NCBI RefSeq assembly: GCF_000936425.1 | Contig: NZ_AVFK01000041.1 | Coordinates: 1 to 55,333 of the forward strand | DNA length: 55,333 nt | Direction of reading: 5' to 3' | Source of the DNA: Skermanella aerolata KACC 11604 | GTDB lineage: Bacteria; Pseudomonadota; Alphaproteobacteria; Azospirillales; Azospirillaceae | Part shown: positions 27,561-37,142 of the stretch, one piece after another | Layout of the letters: every line of letters starts with the position of its first letter | How positions within the stretch are numbered: the first letter of the stretch is position 1 | The notes under the pieces: model-generated | What the model was told of the DNA's origin: nothing | Seen by the model: only the letters and a program-made list of their open reading frames with translations | Databases searched by the model: none | Position numbers and translations under genes: made by a program

Positions 27561-27926
27561 CTACACGTGGGAACCGGGCCGGTCGGACCCGGTTCTCTCG
27601 CACATCAAGTCGTCGGTGACCGAAGCGATCTCGTCGAGGGCGCTGGTCAGGCGAGGAAGATAGCGCCGCCCGTCTTCGGTCAGTTCGAGGCCGCGGGCGA
27701 AGCGGCGGAACAGGACGACTCCCAGCCAGCCTTCCAGCATCTTCACGTGATGGCTGATGGCTGCCGGCGTCACCTGCAATTCCTGCGCGGCACCGGTGAA
27801 GCTGCCGTGCCTGCCGGCCGCTTCGAAGGCTTTGATCGCAGTGAGCGGCGGCAATTGCCGCCCCAGTTGCGTGCTGTAATCCAACGTCTGTCCCACCCGC
27901 GACCCATTCCGATCAAAAGATTGCAT
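27561..27926 (-). pseudogene. Truncated LysR regulator (DNA-binding half only)
   Basis: A 121-residue frame. It has an intact GcvA-type HTH (LPPLTAIKAFEAAGRHGSFTGAAQELQVTPAAISHHVKMLEGWLG) and the linker helix (YLPRLTSALDEIASVTDDLM), then diverges into ERTGSDRPGSHV and stops. The effector domain of about 190 residues is missing. The DUF1127 gene occupies the opposite strand downstream, so no continuation exists in other frames. It could persist as a bare DNA-binding protein, but deletion debris is simpler. Its usual target would be the AEC transporter next door. Confidence 0.75.
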
Positions 27927-27975
27927 ACCTACTCAAACATTCGGAATGGTGCCGAGGTTTCATCCAAACATCATC

Positions 27976-28905
27976 TCAGCCAAACATCATCAGGGCGAAG
28001 GGGATCGACGGCAGGGCCAGAACCGTCTGCGCCGTGATCAATCCCGCCATCAGGCTCGAGTCTCCTCCCATCTGCCGTGCCAAGACATAGGATGAAGCCG
28101 CGGCGGGCAGGGCGTTGAACAGCACGGCGATCGTCAGCGTCAGCCCATGGACGCCGTATACCGCGCAGAACAGCGCCGTCAGTCCCGGTACGATCAGGAG
28201 CTTGATCGCCGAGGATTGCAGCAGCGCGCGGCCCGCCGAGCGCACCGCCGGGATATCGAGGCCGGCGCCGACCGCCAGGAGGCCGAGGGGTGTTGCGGCC
28301 GCTCCCAGGATCTCGCAGATCGGGCCGATCACGGGCGGCTTGCCGATGCCGCTCAGGTTGAGCAGCGCGCCGGCGGCGACGCCCAGGATGATCGGATTGC
28401 GCAGGATGCCGAAGACGGCCGCCTTCACCGACGGGCCATTACTCTGCCCGGTCCCATAGCGTGACAGCACAACGACACACAGTACGTTGACCAGCGGCAC
28501 GACGCTCGCCAGACCGATCGCGAACAGCGTGACACCCGGCACCCCGAACAGGGCGGAGGCAGCCGCAAGACCGACGAAGGTGTTCGGTCTCACCGATCCC
28601 TGGAAGACCGAGCTGAAAGCCGGCCCCGCCAGGTTCAGCCGCCGCCGCAGCAGATAAAGTCCCAGCGTCACCGCAAGGATAGCGGACATCAGTGCCAGCG
28701 CCATGGGAAGGACGCTCAGGTCGCCAAGGTTGGCTTTCGACAGGTTGTCCAGTAGCAGGAGCGGAAAGAAGATGAAATAGGTCAGCTTCTCCATCGGAGC
28801 CCAGAACTCGTCCGGGACGATCCGGTACCGGCGAAGACAGTAACCCAGCAGGATCAGGGCGAAGATCGGTACCAGTGCGGCGAAGGCGGCGAGTGACTGC
28901 TTCAT
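27976..28905 (-). CDS. AEC family (auxin efflux carrier-like) transporter
   Basis: A 309-residue protein with about ten hydrophobic segments in two five-helix halves. The start is LVPIFALILLGYCLRRYRIVPDEFW, then FQGSVRPNTFVGLAAASALFG (family FRxxxxxNxxxxG motif), PLVNVLCVVVLSRYG and NPIILGVAAGALLNLSG. The family moves organic anions such as malate; the substrate here is unknown. It lies next to the truncated LysR gene on the same strand, so it may have lost its own regulator. Confidence 0.9.
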   Translation of the reverse strand: MKQSLAAFAALVPIFALILLGYCLRRYRIVPDEFWAPMEKLTYFIFFPLLLLDNLSKANLGDLSVLPMALALMSAILAVTLGLYLLRRRLNLAGPAFSSVFQGSVRPNTFVGLAAASALFGVPGVTLFAIGLASVVPLVNVLCVVVLSRYGTGQSNGPSVKAAVFGILRNPIILGVAAGALLNLSGIGKPPVIGPICEILGAAATPLGLLAVGAGLDIPAVRSAGRALLQSSAIKLLIVPGLTALFCAVYGVHGLTLTIAVLFNALPAAASSYVLARQMGGDSSLMAGLITAQTVLALPSIPFALMMFG

Positions 28906-28928
28906 TCTTGCTTTTTATCGGAGTGCCT

Positions 28929-29495
28929 TTACCGCAATGCCAACGGCGCTCCCACTTCGGGCGGCGGCTTGCGGCTGAGCCAGGAGAGAAACTCGCCGAT
29001 GTTCTCGCGGATTGCGCCCTCGTTGGCAAGCCGCGTTCTCTCATCAGCCGCGAAAGCGGCGCTGTAGGGTGCGGTAAACTCGGTTTCGATCGTCCGCTCC
29101 TGCGCGGGCTGGCCGTTGACCGCATCGGCCAGTTCGTAATGGACCTTGGCGGTTACCGTCATGCTCAGGCCGACCAGCGGCTGGTGAACGTCCAGCAGAT
29201 GGGCATAGAGGATGTAGCGCGGTGCGCTTCCCTCGGCCAGGAAGCCATGGTTCCGCAGGCTGTCCATCAAGGCGCTCTGAAAATCGTCGTTATCGACTTC
29301 CGAGGTGCCGAGTGCGCTGGTTGCCTGTCCGCCATCGACCGAACCGACCGCGATGCCGTCGACAAGGCCCGGATCTGCCACGTCGGCAAGCGCCAGCACC
29401 GAAGGGACCGTCATGCCGGACCGGTCGGCCGGTGCGGCGCAGCCTGCCAGCGCCAGCATGGTAGCAAGAAGAATCGGTATGGTGCACGGTCGCAT
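28929..29495 (-). CDS. Hypothetical lipoprotein
   Basis: About 188 residues. The signal peptide has a lipobox (ILLATMLALAGCAAP). The mature protein has no domain I recognise. It shows a compact alpha/beta pattern with DDFQSALMDSLRNHGFLAEG followed by YILYAHLLDVHQPLVGLSMTVTAKVHYELAD, reminiscent of small outer-membrane lipoproteins of the LptE type, but the similarity is only impressionistic. ATG at 29495 has GGGAG six bases upstream. Confidence 0.75.
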   Translation of the reverse strand: MRPCTIPILLATMLALAGCAAPADRSGMTVPSVLALADVADPGLVDGIAVGSVDGGQATSALGTSEVDNDDFQSALMDSLRNHGFLAEGSAPRYILYAHLLDVHQPLVGLSMTVTAKVHYELADAVNGQPAQERTIETEFTAPYSAAFAADERTRLANEGAIRENIGEFLSWLSRKPPPEVGAPLALR

Positions 29496-29586
29496 CGGGA
29501 TCTCCCAAGCCGCTCTTCGAGAAAGAATCATCTTTCATCAACAGCCTGGGAACCGTCACGGCACCGTTACAAAAGAAGAACTTGGA

Positions 29587-30150
29587 TCAGTCCCGATCCG
29601 GATCATCGCTATGGCCGTCCAGATCGGCGTCGTCAAGGTCGGCCGGATGCACCGGCGCTTCCAGGTCGCGCTTGTGCCGCCCTAGCGCGTCCAGCGCGCC
29701 CTGAAGGATGTAGGCCGCCGCCATCTTGTCCACGACCTCCGCCCGCCGCTTCCGCGTCATGTCGGCGTCGATCATCATCCGCTGCACGGCGCTGGTGGAC
29801 AGCCGTTCGTCCCAGAACGCGATTTCCTGCTCGCCCCCCAGCAATTCCCTGTGTTCCATCATGCTGGCGCCGAACTGCCGCGCCCGCTCGGCGGAAGGTC
29901 CCTCGCTGCCGTCCATGTTGACCGGCAGCCCGATTATCACGGCGCCTACTTCCCGGTCCTTCAGCACCTTCGCCAGTTCCCGCGCATCGGCTGTGAACTT
30001 GGTCCGTTTGATCGTGCCGATGGGGGAAGCGACGGAGAATCCCGGATCGGAAATCGCCATTCCGATGGTCTTTGTGCCAAGGTCCAGCCCCAGCAGCCGT
30101 TTGCCGCGAGGGACTGATGTCAGGAGGTCCGTAAGCTTGCGGATAGCCAT
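29587..30150 (-). CDS. ruvX: Putative Holliday junction resolvase / pre-16S rRNA nuclease RuvX (YqgF)
   Basis: A 187-residue protein with RNase H-like fold. Catalytic positions are visible in RLLGLDLGTKTIGMAISD (Asp), GLPVNMDGSEGPSAERAR, FWDERLSTSAVQ (Glu) and VDKMAAAYILQGALD (Asp). The acidic tail of about 25 residues (LDDADLDGHSDDPDRD) is longer than usual. It is divergent from gatCAB across 120 bases, a common alphaproteobacterial arrangement. Confidence 0.92.
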   Translation of the reverse strand: MAIRKLTDLLTSVPRGKRLLGLDLGTKTIGMAISDPGFSVASPIGTIKRTKFTADARELAKVLKDREVGAVIIGLPVNMDGSEGPSAERARQFGASMMEHRELLGGEQEIAFWDERLSTSAVQRMMIDADMTRKRRAEVVDKMAAAYILQGALDALGRHKRDLEAPVHPADLDDADLDGHSDDPDRD

Positions 30151-30269
30151 AGCGGGTGTTACTTTCGGCGCACTTTAAATGAAGGCGCACTGCCAGAAAT
30201 TTGCCATATCCGCCGACCGCCGGGGCCCTGCTCCGGCAATCGGCATTCGCGGACGGAGAGACTTACCCC

Positions 30270-30557
30270 ATGTCGCTCGATAAGGCCACCGTGGCGAAGA
30301 TCGCCCACTTGGCCCGCATCAAGGTGCCCGAGGCCGACCAGGAACATCTGGCTGGCGAACTCAGCAACATCCTGAACTTCGTCGAGCAATTGAACGAGGT
30401 CGATACCGTCGGCGTGCAACCGATGACCAGCGTGGCGCCGCACAAGCTGCGCCGCCGCCCCGACGCCGTTACCGACGGCGGCGTCCGCGACGCCGTTCTG
30501 CTCAACGCCCCAGAAACCGCCGAGGGCTTCTTCGTCGTGCCGAAGGTTGTCGAGTAA
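30270..30557 (+). CDS. gatC: Asp-tRNA(Asn)/Glu-tRNA(Gln) amidotransferase subunit GatC
   Basis: A 95-residue protein: [21 protein letters not shown], then the [18 protein letters not shown] belt and [11 protein letters not shown], as in GatC. It stabilises the GatA-GatB complex that converts misacylated Glu-tRNA(Gln) or Asp-tRNA(Asn). GGAGAG precedes the ATG at 30270, which rules out the longer frame from 30201. The stop overlaps the gatA start (TAATG). Confidence 0.95.
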   Translation: MSLDKATVAKIAHLARIKVPEADQEHLAGELSNILNFVEQLNEVDTVGVQPMTSVAPHKLRRRPDAVTDGGVRDAVLLNAPETAEGFFVVPKVVE

Positions 30558-32131
30558 TGACTGATCTTACCAAACTGACGATGACCGGCGCCCTGGAAGG
30601 ACTTGCCAAGGGCGAGTTCACCAGCGTCGAGCTGACCGAAGCGCATGTCCGCGCGGTCGAAGCCTCGCGCGCGCTCAACGCCTACATCACCGAGACGCCG
30701 GATCAGGCGATCGCGATGTCAGAGCGTGCGGATGCCCAGCGCGCCAAGGGCGAGGCCGGGCCGATGAACGGCCTGCCGATCGCGGTCAAGGACCTGTTCT
30801 GCACGGCCGGGTTCCAGACCACCGCCGGCAGCCACATCCTGGAAGGCTTCAAGCCGCCGTATGAATCGACCGTCACCGCCAATCTGTGGCGCGACGGTGC
30901 GGTCATGCTGGGCAAGGTCAATCTGGACGAGTTCGCCATGGGCTCATCCAACGTGACCAGTTATTTCGGTCCCGTAATCAGCCCGTGGAGCCCTGGCGTT
31001 CTGGTCCAGCGCGACGCCGCCGAGACCGATGCCGGCTTCCTGGCGGAAGTCACGGCGGCGATCCGCCAGCCGCGTCCGGTTCAGGAATGGCAGTGGTCGC
31101 GGAAGCTGGTCCCCGGCGGCTCGTCGGGCGGTTCGGCCGCCGCCGTGGCCGCCCGATGCGCCATGGCCGCGACCGGCACCGATACCGGCGGATCGATCCG
31201 TCAGCCGGCCTCCTTCGTCGGCATCGTCGGCATCAAGCCGACCTACGGACGCTGCTCGCGCTGGGGCATCGTCTCCTTCGCGTCGTCGCTCGACCAGGCG
31301 GGTCCGATGACCCGCACGGTCGCCGACGCGGCGTTGATGCTCGGTTCGATGTGCGGGTACGATCCCAAGGACTCGACCAGCGTCGATATGCCAGTGCCCG
31401 ATTTCAAGGCGGCGCTGACCGGCGACATCCGGGGGCTGAAGGTCGGTATTCCCAAGGAATACCGCGTCGACGGCATGCCGGCGGAGATCGAGAAGCTGTG
31501 GCAGCAGGGCATCGACTGGCTGAGGGCGGCGGGCGCCGAGCCGGTCGAAATCAGCTTGCCGCACACCAAATACGCTTTGGCGACCTACTATATCGTTGCA
31601 CCGGCGGAATGTTCTTCCAACCTCGCGCGCTACGACGGCGTCCGCTTCGGCCTGCGGGTCGAGGGCGGCGACCTGAAGGAGATGTACGAGAACACCCGCG
31701 CCGAAGGTTTCGGGGCGGAGGTCAAGCGCCGCATCATGATCGGCACCTACGTCCTGTCCGCTGGTTACTACGACGCCTATTATCGCAAGGCCCAGCAGGT
31801 GCGGACCCGCATCGCGCAGGACTTCGAGGAAGCGTTCAAGCTGTGCGACGTCATCCTGACGCCGACGGCACCCAGCACCGCCTTTGAGATCGGCGCCAAC
31901 ATGGACGACCCGATCGCCATGTACCTCAACGACGTGTTCACCGTGCCGGCCTCGCTCGCCGGTCTGCCCGGCATCTCTGTGCCGGCCGGTCTGGCGTCCG
32001 ACGGCCTGCCGCTGGGTCTCCAGATCCTCGGCCGTCCGTTCGACGAGGCGACCGTCCTGAAGGTAGCCGGGGTGGTCGAGAGCGCCGCCGACTTCACCGC
32101 CCTGCCGCCTTTCGTCTCCGCCCGTTATTGA
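30557..32131 (+). CDS. gatA: Asp-tRNA(Asn)/Glu-tRNA(Gln) amidotransferase subunit GatA
   Basis: A 524-residue amidase that releases ammonia from glutamine for GatB. The catalytic triad is visible: Lys78 in IAVKDLFC, the cis-Ser in [13 protein letters not shown] (about residue 189) and the nucleophile Ser213 in [12 protein letters not shown]. The family is usually about 485-495 residues. The excess lies between [12 protein letters not shown] and RKLVPGGSS, roughly residues 145-180, as an inserted segment containing [20 protein letters not shown]. The frame is unbroken, so it is a real insertion near the active-site loop. Confidence 0.96.
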   Translation: MTDLTKLTMTGALEGLAKGEFTSVELTEAHVRAVEASRALNAYITETPDQAIAMSERADAQRAKGEAGPMNGLPIAVKDLFCTAGFQTTAGSHILEGFKPPYESTVTANLWRDGAVMLGKVNLDEFAMGSSNVTSYFGPVISPWSPGVLVQRDAAETDAGFLAEVTAAIRQPRPVQEWQWSRKLVPGGSSGGSAAAVAARCAMAATGTDTGGSIRQPASFVGIVGIKPTYGRCSRWGIVSFASSLDQAGPMTRTVADAALMLGSMCGYDPKDSTSVDMPVPDFKAALTGDIRGLKVGIPKEYRVDGMPAEIEKLWQQGIDWLRAAGAEPVEISLPHTKYALATYYIVAPAECSSNLARYDGVRFGLRVEGGDLKEMYENTRAEGFGAEVKRRIMIGTYVLSAGYYDAYYRKAQQVRTRIAQDFEEAFKLCDVILTPTAPSTAFEIGANMDDPIAMYLNDVFTVPASLAGLPGISVPAGLASDGLPLGLQILGRPFDEATVLKVAGVVESAADFTALPPFVSARY

Positions 32132-32143
32132 GGAAGTTGGACC

Positions 32144-33616
32144 ATGACGTCTGTGATTGAAGGGACCAGTCTGATCCAGGGCGAGACCGGCAACTGGGAA
32201 GTGGTGATCGGCCTCGAAGTCCATGCCCAGGTCGTTTCGAACGCGAAACTGTTCTCCGGCGCCTCGGCTCAGTTCGGAGCCGAACCGAATACCCAGGTCA
32301 GCTTCGTCGATGCCGCGTTCCCCGGAATGCTGCCGGTCATCAACGAGTACTGCGTCGAGCAGGCGGTTCGGACGGGCCTCGGCCTCAAGGCGCAGATCAA
32401 CCTGTTCTCGGTGTTTGACCGCAAGAACTACTTCTACGCCGACCTGCCCTCCGGCTACCAGATCAGCCAGTTCCAGCAGCCGATCGTCGGCAAGGGCGAG
32501 ATCGTGCTCGACATGCCGGACGGGTCGAGCCGCACCGTCGGCGTCACCCGCCTCCACCTGGAGATGGATGCCGGCAAGAGCCTGCACGACCAGCATCCCA
32601 GCAAGACCTATGTCGACCTGAACCGGTCCGGCGTGGCCCTAATGGAGATCGTTTCGGAACCGGATATGCGTTCGGCTGAGGAAGCCGCGGCCTACGTCCG
32701 TAAGCTTCGGGCGATCCTACGCTATCTCGGCACTTGCGACGGCAACATGGAGGAAGGCTCCATGCGCTGCGACGTCAACGTTTCGGTCCGCCGTCCCGGC
32801 GGCCCCCTTGGGACGCGGACGGAAACGAAGAACGTCAACTCGATCCGCTACGTCCAGATGGCGATCGAGTACGAGACGCGCCGCCAGATCGAGGTGCTGG
32901 AGGAAGGCGGGACCATCGTCCAGGAAACCCGCCTGTGGGACACGACCAAGTTCGTGACCCGCTCCATGCGCAGCAAGGAAGAAGCGCACGACTACCGCTA
33001 CTTCCCCGATCCCGACCTGCTGCCGCTGGAGTTGGAGCAGGATTGGGTCGACGCCATCAAGGCGACCCTGCCGGAACTGCCGGACGAGAAGAAGGCCCGC
33101 TTCATCAGCGACTACAAGCTGTCGCCCTATGACGCCGGCGTTCTGGTGGCGGAACGGGCGAGCGCCGCCTTCTACGAGACGGTGGCCAAGGGCCGCGATC
33201 CCAAGCTGGCCGCCAACTGGACGATGGGCGAGCTGTTCGGCGCGCTCAACAAGCAGGGCAAGGGCATCGACCAGTCGCCGGTTTCCGCCGAGAACCTGGG
33301 CGGCCTGATCGACCTGATCTCCGACAACACGATCAGCGGTCGTATCGCCAAGGACGTTTTCGCCGAGATGGTCGAAACGGGCAAGCCCGCGGCCCTGATC
33401 GTCGAGGAAAAGGGCCTGCGTCAGGTCACCGATACGGGAGCCATCGACTCTGCCATCGCCGGCGTGCTGGCGGCGAATCCCGACAAGGTCGCCGACTACA
33501 AGGGCGGCAAGGAGAAGCTGTTCGGCTTCTTCGTCGGTCAGGTCATGAAGCAGACCCAGGGCAAGGCCAACCCGGCCCTGGTGAACGAACTTCTGACCAA
33601 GAAGTTGAAGGAGTAA
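32144..33616 (+). CDS. gatB: Asp-tRNA(Asn)/Glu-tRNA(Gln) amidotransferase subunit GatB
   Basis: A 490-residue protein. The kinase/transamidase cradle starts [22 protein letters not shown], with [19 protein letters not shown] and [13 protein letters not shown] containing the ATP- and metal-binding residues. The C-terminal helical and YqeY-like domain ends at [18 protein letters not shown] and contacts tRNA. It starts 12 bases after gatA with GAGGAAG as ribosome site. The three subunits are co-transcribed. Confidence 0.97.
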   Translation: MTSVIEGTSLIQGETGNWEVVIGLEVHAQVVSNAKLFSGASAQFGAEPNTQVSFVDAAFPGMLPVINEYCVEQAVRTGLGLKAQINLFSVFDRKNYFYADLPSGYQISQFQQPIVGKGEIVLDMPDGSSRTVGVTRLHLEMDAGKSLHDQHPSKTYVDLNRSGVALMEIVSEPDMRSAEEAAAYVRKLRAILRYLGTCDGNMEEGSMRCDVNVSVRRPGGPLGTRTETKNVNSIRYVQMAIEYETRRQIEVLEEGGTIVQETRLWDTTKFVTRSMRSKEEAHDYRYFPDPDLLPLELEQDWVDAIKATLPELPDEKKARFISDYKLSPYDAGVLVAERASAAFYETVAKGRDPKLAANWTMGELFGALNKQGKGIDQSPVSAENLGGLIDLISDNTISGRIAKDVFAEMVETGKPAALIVEEKGLRQVTDTGAIDSAIAGVLAANPDKVADYKGGKEKLFGFFVGQVMKQTQGKANPALVNELLTKKLKE

Positions 33617-33623
33617 CGAGGCT

Positions 33624-33665
33624 GGACGCGGTAGCCGCTTCCTCACGGGAGCAGCCACCGCGTCC
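33624..33665 (+). terminator. Possible hairpin after gatB
   Basis: GGACGCGGT (33624-33632) and ACCGCGTCC (33657-33665) are perfect 9-bp arms with a 24-base loop that can itself fold partly. There is no T-run, so it is at best a weak terminator or an mRNA-stabilising hairpin. Confidence 0.35.
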
Positions 33666-33707
33666 CCCCGGCTCAAGTCCCTACACATATCCCGGAGAAT
33701 TCCCGCC

Positions 33708-34874
33708 ATGGCCGGCAAGCCCGACAGCCTCAAGCCTGAAACCCTTGCCGCGAATGCCCTTGGCTGGATCGACGAGAAGACCGGCGCGATCGTTCCCGCG
33801 ATCCATCCGAGCACGACGTTTCTGCGGGACGCCGATAACAGCTACGACACCACGGGCCGCGTCTACAGCCGGGCCGACAATCCGACATACGATCAGGTCG
33901 AAGCGCTGCTGAACACGCTGGAAGGCGGCCAGGGGGCCTTGGTCTTTTCCTCCGGCATGGCGGCGGCCACGGCGCTGTTCATGTCGCTCAAGCCCGGCGA
34001 CCATGTCGTGGCGCCCAGCGTCATGTACTGGTCGCTCCGCAACTGGCTGAACGATTTCGCGCGCACCTGGGGCCTGGATGTCGAGTTCGTTCAGAGCGCC
34101 GACCTCGACGCACTCGCCAAGGCGATGCGGCCGGGCAAGACGGCGCTGGTCTGGCTGGAAACGCCGAGCAATCCGCTATGGGACGTAACCGACATCCAGG
34201 CGGCGTCCGACATCGCGCACAAGGCAGGCGCCCGCCTCGCCGTGGACAGCACGTCCGCCAGCCCCGTGATCACCAAGCCGTTGGCGTTCGGCGCCGACTA
34301 CGTGATGCATGCCGGCACCAAATACCTCAACGGCCACAGCGACGTGATCGCCGGAGCGCTGGTGACCGCCGCCGACGACGATCACTGGAACCGCGTCAAA
34401 TCGGTCCGCAAGAACCTCGGCGCCGTCCTCGGCCCGTTCGAAAGCTGGCTGCTGCTGCGCGGCATGCGGACGCTCTATCCAAGGGTCCGCACCGCCTCGG
34501 CCAATGCGCTCGACATCGCGCGCTACTTCGAAGGCCACCCCGGCGTCGCGGAGGTTCTGTATCCCGGCCTGCAAAGCCACCCGCAGCACGAGATAGCATT
34601 GCGCCAGATGACCGACGGCTTCGGCGGCATGCTGTCGATCCGGATGAGCGCCGGCACGGCCGCCGCCATCGCCGTCGCCGCGAACACAAAGGTCTTCACC
34701 CGTGCGACCTCGCTCGGTGGGGTGGAAAGCCTGATCGAGCACCGCGCCAGCATCGAGGGAGCCGACAGCCCGGTCCCCGGCGACCTGCTTCGTTTGTCGG
34801 TCGGGATCGAAGCGATCGAGGACCTGATCGGCGACCTTGCCCAGGCAATCGCCGTCGCTTCCAGGGGTGCATGA
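33708..34874 (+). CDS. metC: Cys/Met metabolism PLP-dependent enzyme, cystathionine beta-lyase type
   Basis: A 388-residue protein. It is a fold-type I PLP enzyme that cleaves or forms C-S bonds in methionine and cysteine metabolism. Motifs are YSRADNPTYDQVEALLNTLEGG, VFSSGMAAATALFMSLKPGDHVV, the Asp-bearing RLAVDSTSASP, the PLP lysine in YVMHAGTKYLNGHSDV, and the C-terminal SLGGVESLIEHRAS...LLRLSVGIE. Beta-lyase and gamma-synthase homologues are hard to tell apart from sequence, so the symbol is tentative. CGGAGAA lies upstream of the ATG. Confidence 0.88.
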   Translation: MAGKPDSLKPETLAANALGWIDEKTGAIVPAIHPSTTFLRDADNSYDTTGRVYSRADNPTYDQVEALLNTLEGGQGALVFSSGMAAATALFMSLKPGDHVVAPSVMYWSLRNWLNDFARTWGLDVEFVQSADLDALAKAMRPGKTALVWLETPSNPLWDVTDIQAASDIAHKAGARLAVDSTSASPVITKPLAFGADYVMHAGTKYLNGHSDVIAGALVTAADDDHWNRVKSVRKNLGAVLGPFESWLLLRGMRTLYPRVRTASANALDIARYFEGHPGVAEVLYPGLQSHPQHEIALRQMTDGFGGMLSIRMSAGTAAAIAVAANTKVFTRATSLGGVESLIEHRASIEGADSPVPGDLLRLSVGIEAIEDLIGDLAQAIAVASRGA

Positions 34875-34954
34875 CTTATCCCGAGAAAAGGAAATGAATA
34901 GCGTGCAATAGGGCTTGCCGAGACAGGCGTCAGTGGCTATACAAACGCCGCGCT

Positions 34955-35044
34955 GGATAGGTGGCCGAGAGGCTGAAGGCACAGCTTTGCTAAAGCTGCG
35001 TGGGGGAAACCTCACCGTGGGTTCGAATCCCACCCTATCCGCCA
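34955..35044 (+). tRNA. tRNA-Ser (anticodon GCU)
   Basis: A 90-base type II tRNA. The 7-bp acceptor stem is GGATAGG/CCTATCC. The anticodon arm has stem CAGCT/AGCTG and loop TTGCTAA, giving anticodon GCT at 34989-34991. A long variable arm follows, the T-loop is GGTTCGAATCC, and the discriminator G is followed by an encoded CCA. The CRISPR region begins about 120 bases downstream, so this gene is the left border of the accessory region. Confidence 0.97.
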
Positions 35045-35165
35045 TTTCTTTAGATTAAGTCGTTGAAATTACAGAATTTTTTCTGTTGGGGTGGATTCTG
35101 TCCCATCCTTTGATCCATCCACAAGGTAATGGCTGGGTTCCTGAACCCTCACCGTCGAACCAAAC

Positions 35166-37024
35166 GGTTTATCCCCGCAGGCGTGGGGGAGCCGTCGCCG
35201 CCTCTGGTTCGTCCCAACCGGGCAGGGGTCTATCCCCGCAGGCGCGGGGGAGCCCCCACGAAAGGCGAAAACATTTCGACGCGCTGGGGTCTATCCCCGC
35301 AGGCGCGGGGGAGCCAACAGCCTTCACTACGTCGGCGGTTGGTTCAAGGGTCTATCCCCGCAGGCGCGGGGGAGCCAGCTCTGAGGTTGTCCTTCTGTAC
35401 TACGGGGAGGGACTATCCCCGCGGGCGCGGGGGAGCCATGCCGGTAGCGCCGGCGATCAGCTTTGCGATGGGACTATCCCCGCAGACGCGGGGGAGCCTC
35501 CGCAACCACGTCGTTACCTTCGATTTCCGCGGGTCTATCCCCGCAGACGCGGGGGAGCCGCAGGCGGTCCCGGACAGGCTGTCATGGCCGAGGGTCTATC
35601 CCCGCAGGAGCGGGGGAGCCAGCGTGTTGCGCATGACCGTATCGGTGTACGGGGGTCTATCCCCGCAGGCGCGGGGGAGCCCGCTCCACCGTCACATAGG
35701 GCGGCTGAAGGAAGGGGCTATCCCCGCAGGCGCGGGGGAGCCGCGCAGCAGCTCGCCAACGACATGACAGCGGACGGTCTACCCCCGCATGCGCGGGGGA
35801 GCCTAGAAGCCCTGATAGTTGCCCGAGAACGTGCAGGGTCTATCCCCACAGGCGCGGGGGAGCCTTGGGCTCGATCAGCGTGTAGAGTTCGCGGTAGGGT
35901 CTATCCCCGCAGGCGCGGGGGAGCCCGGCTTGCCGGCGAAATCGACAAGTCGCTCCGGGGTCTATCCCTGCAGGCGCGGGGGAGCCCACCGAGATCAATC
36001 CCTCGCCTCACCAGTCGGGGGTCTATCCCCGCAGGCGCGGGGGAGCCCGTGCGTCATATCGGCGTCGGCCTCGAGATACCGGGTCTATCCCCGCAGGCGC
36101 ACGGAAGCCCATGGGGCCGCACACCCCAACAAACCCAAGGAGGGTCTATCCCCGCAGGCGCGGGGGAGCCTGGCGCAGTCCCGCGAACGTGAATTCCGTA
36201 CCGGGTCTATCCCCGCATGCGCGGGGGAGCCGCCATCGACGGCGACTGGTGTACCATTCACCAGGGTCTATCCCCGCAGGCGCGGGGAAGCCGTGTGCAT
36301 CCACACTTTGTAGGTAGGCTCGTTGGGTCTATCTCCGCAGGCGCGGGGGAGCCTGCCAGAACGGCAGATTGATGGTGTTGCCGCCGGGTCTATCCCCGCA
36401 TGCGCGGGGGAGCCAACGCCAGGAAGCCCTGCGGCGTCTGCGGGAAGGGTCTATCCCCGCATGCGTGGGGGAGCCGCGAGCGCGGCCGGGATCGTCAACA
36501 CCGAGGCGGGTCTATCCCCGCATGCGCGGGGGAGCCTCGATTGGCGCCAATCAGTCAATCATGAAAGCGGGTCTATCCCCGCAGGCGCGGGGGAGCCTAC
36601 CGGCGCGAGTATGACGACAAGCTGAAGGCGGGTCTATCCCCGCAGGCGCGGGGGAGCCTCCGGGCACATGATTTCCCAGTCGTACCAGCCGGGTCTATCC
36701 CCGCAGGCGCGGGGGAGCCTTGGCCAGCAGTTCAAGATGGTACCGCAGGTAGGGTCTATCCCCGCAGGCGCGGGGGAGCCACCGGCAGGATGACCTTGTT
36801 GAGGGTCGCGACGGGTCTATCCCCGCAGGCGCGGGGGAGCCGAGCGGCCGGACAGATCCTGCCAGAACGGGAGAGGTCTATCCCCGCAGGCGCGGGGGAG
36901 CCAAATAGCTCTCAGAAGTGATTTCCTGATCCCAGGGTCTATCCCCGCAGGCGCGGGGGAACCACCTGGGCGAACAGATCGCGGGCGCGGTCGTAGGGTC
37001 TATCCCCGCAGACGCGGGGGAGCC
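35166..37024 (-). CRISPR. CRISPR array 1 (type I-E), 31 repeats, 30 spacers
   Basis: Repeats of 28 bases (29 with the nearly constant neighbouring base) recur every 61 bases; one interval (36020 to 36082) is 62. In the transcribed sense (minus) the repeat reads GGCTCCCCCGC, loop GCCT, then GCGGGGATAGACC, the type I-E hairpin. The leftmost repeat (35166-35193) is degenerate, marking the trailer end. The leader lies at the right end beside cas3. Variant repeats occur at 35410, 35715, 35776, 36082 and 36936. Spacers are 32-33 bases. I saw no spacer matching elsewhere in the window by eye. Confidence 0.98.
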
Positions 37025-37142
37025 TCTAAGGCGTAAATACCTGATCCTATTTGATTGTCAAAGATTCTGATGGTGCATTAGTATCATTCAACCTCGCGCA
37101 AGGCGAGCAGAACAATGTAAGCCAAGAACAGGGTACCTAGAG
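37025..37142 (-). promoter_or_regulatory. Leader of CRISPR array 1, shared with the cas3 upstream region
   Basis: A 118-base AT-rich spacer between the array and the cas3 start codon. Read on the minus strand it carries TCTTTGACAATCAAATAGG at 37064-37046, ending with AGG/TCAGG 15 bases before the first repeat. The leader of array 2 has TCTATGACAAATGAATAA at the same distance. This shared block identifies both leaders and both transcription directions. The same segment must hold the cas3 promoter on the plus strand. Confidence 0.7.

Noticed and set aside
35086-36625. Several long open frames running through array 1
   Set aside because: They arise because the repeat lacks stop codons and the 61-base period cycles through all frames; the peptides are repeats of YPRRRGGA/LSPQARGS/SIPAGAGEP text.
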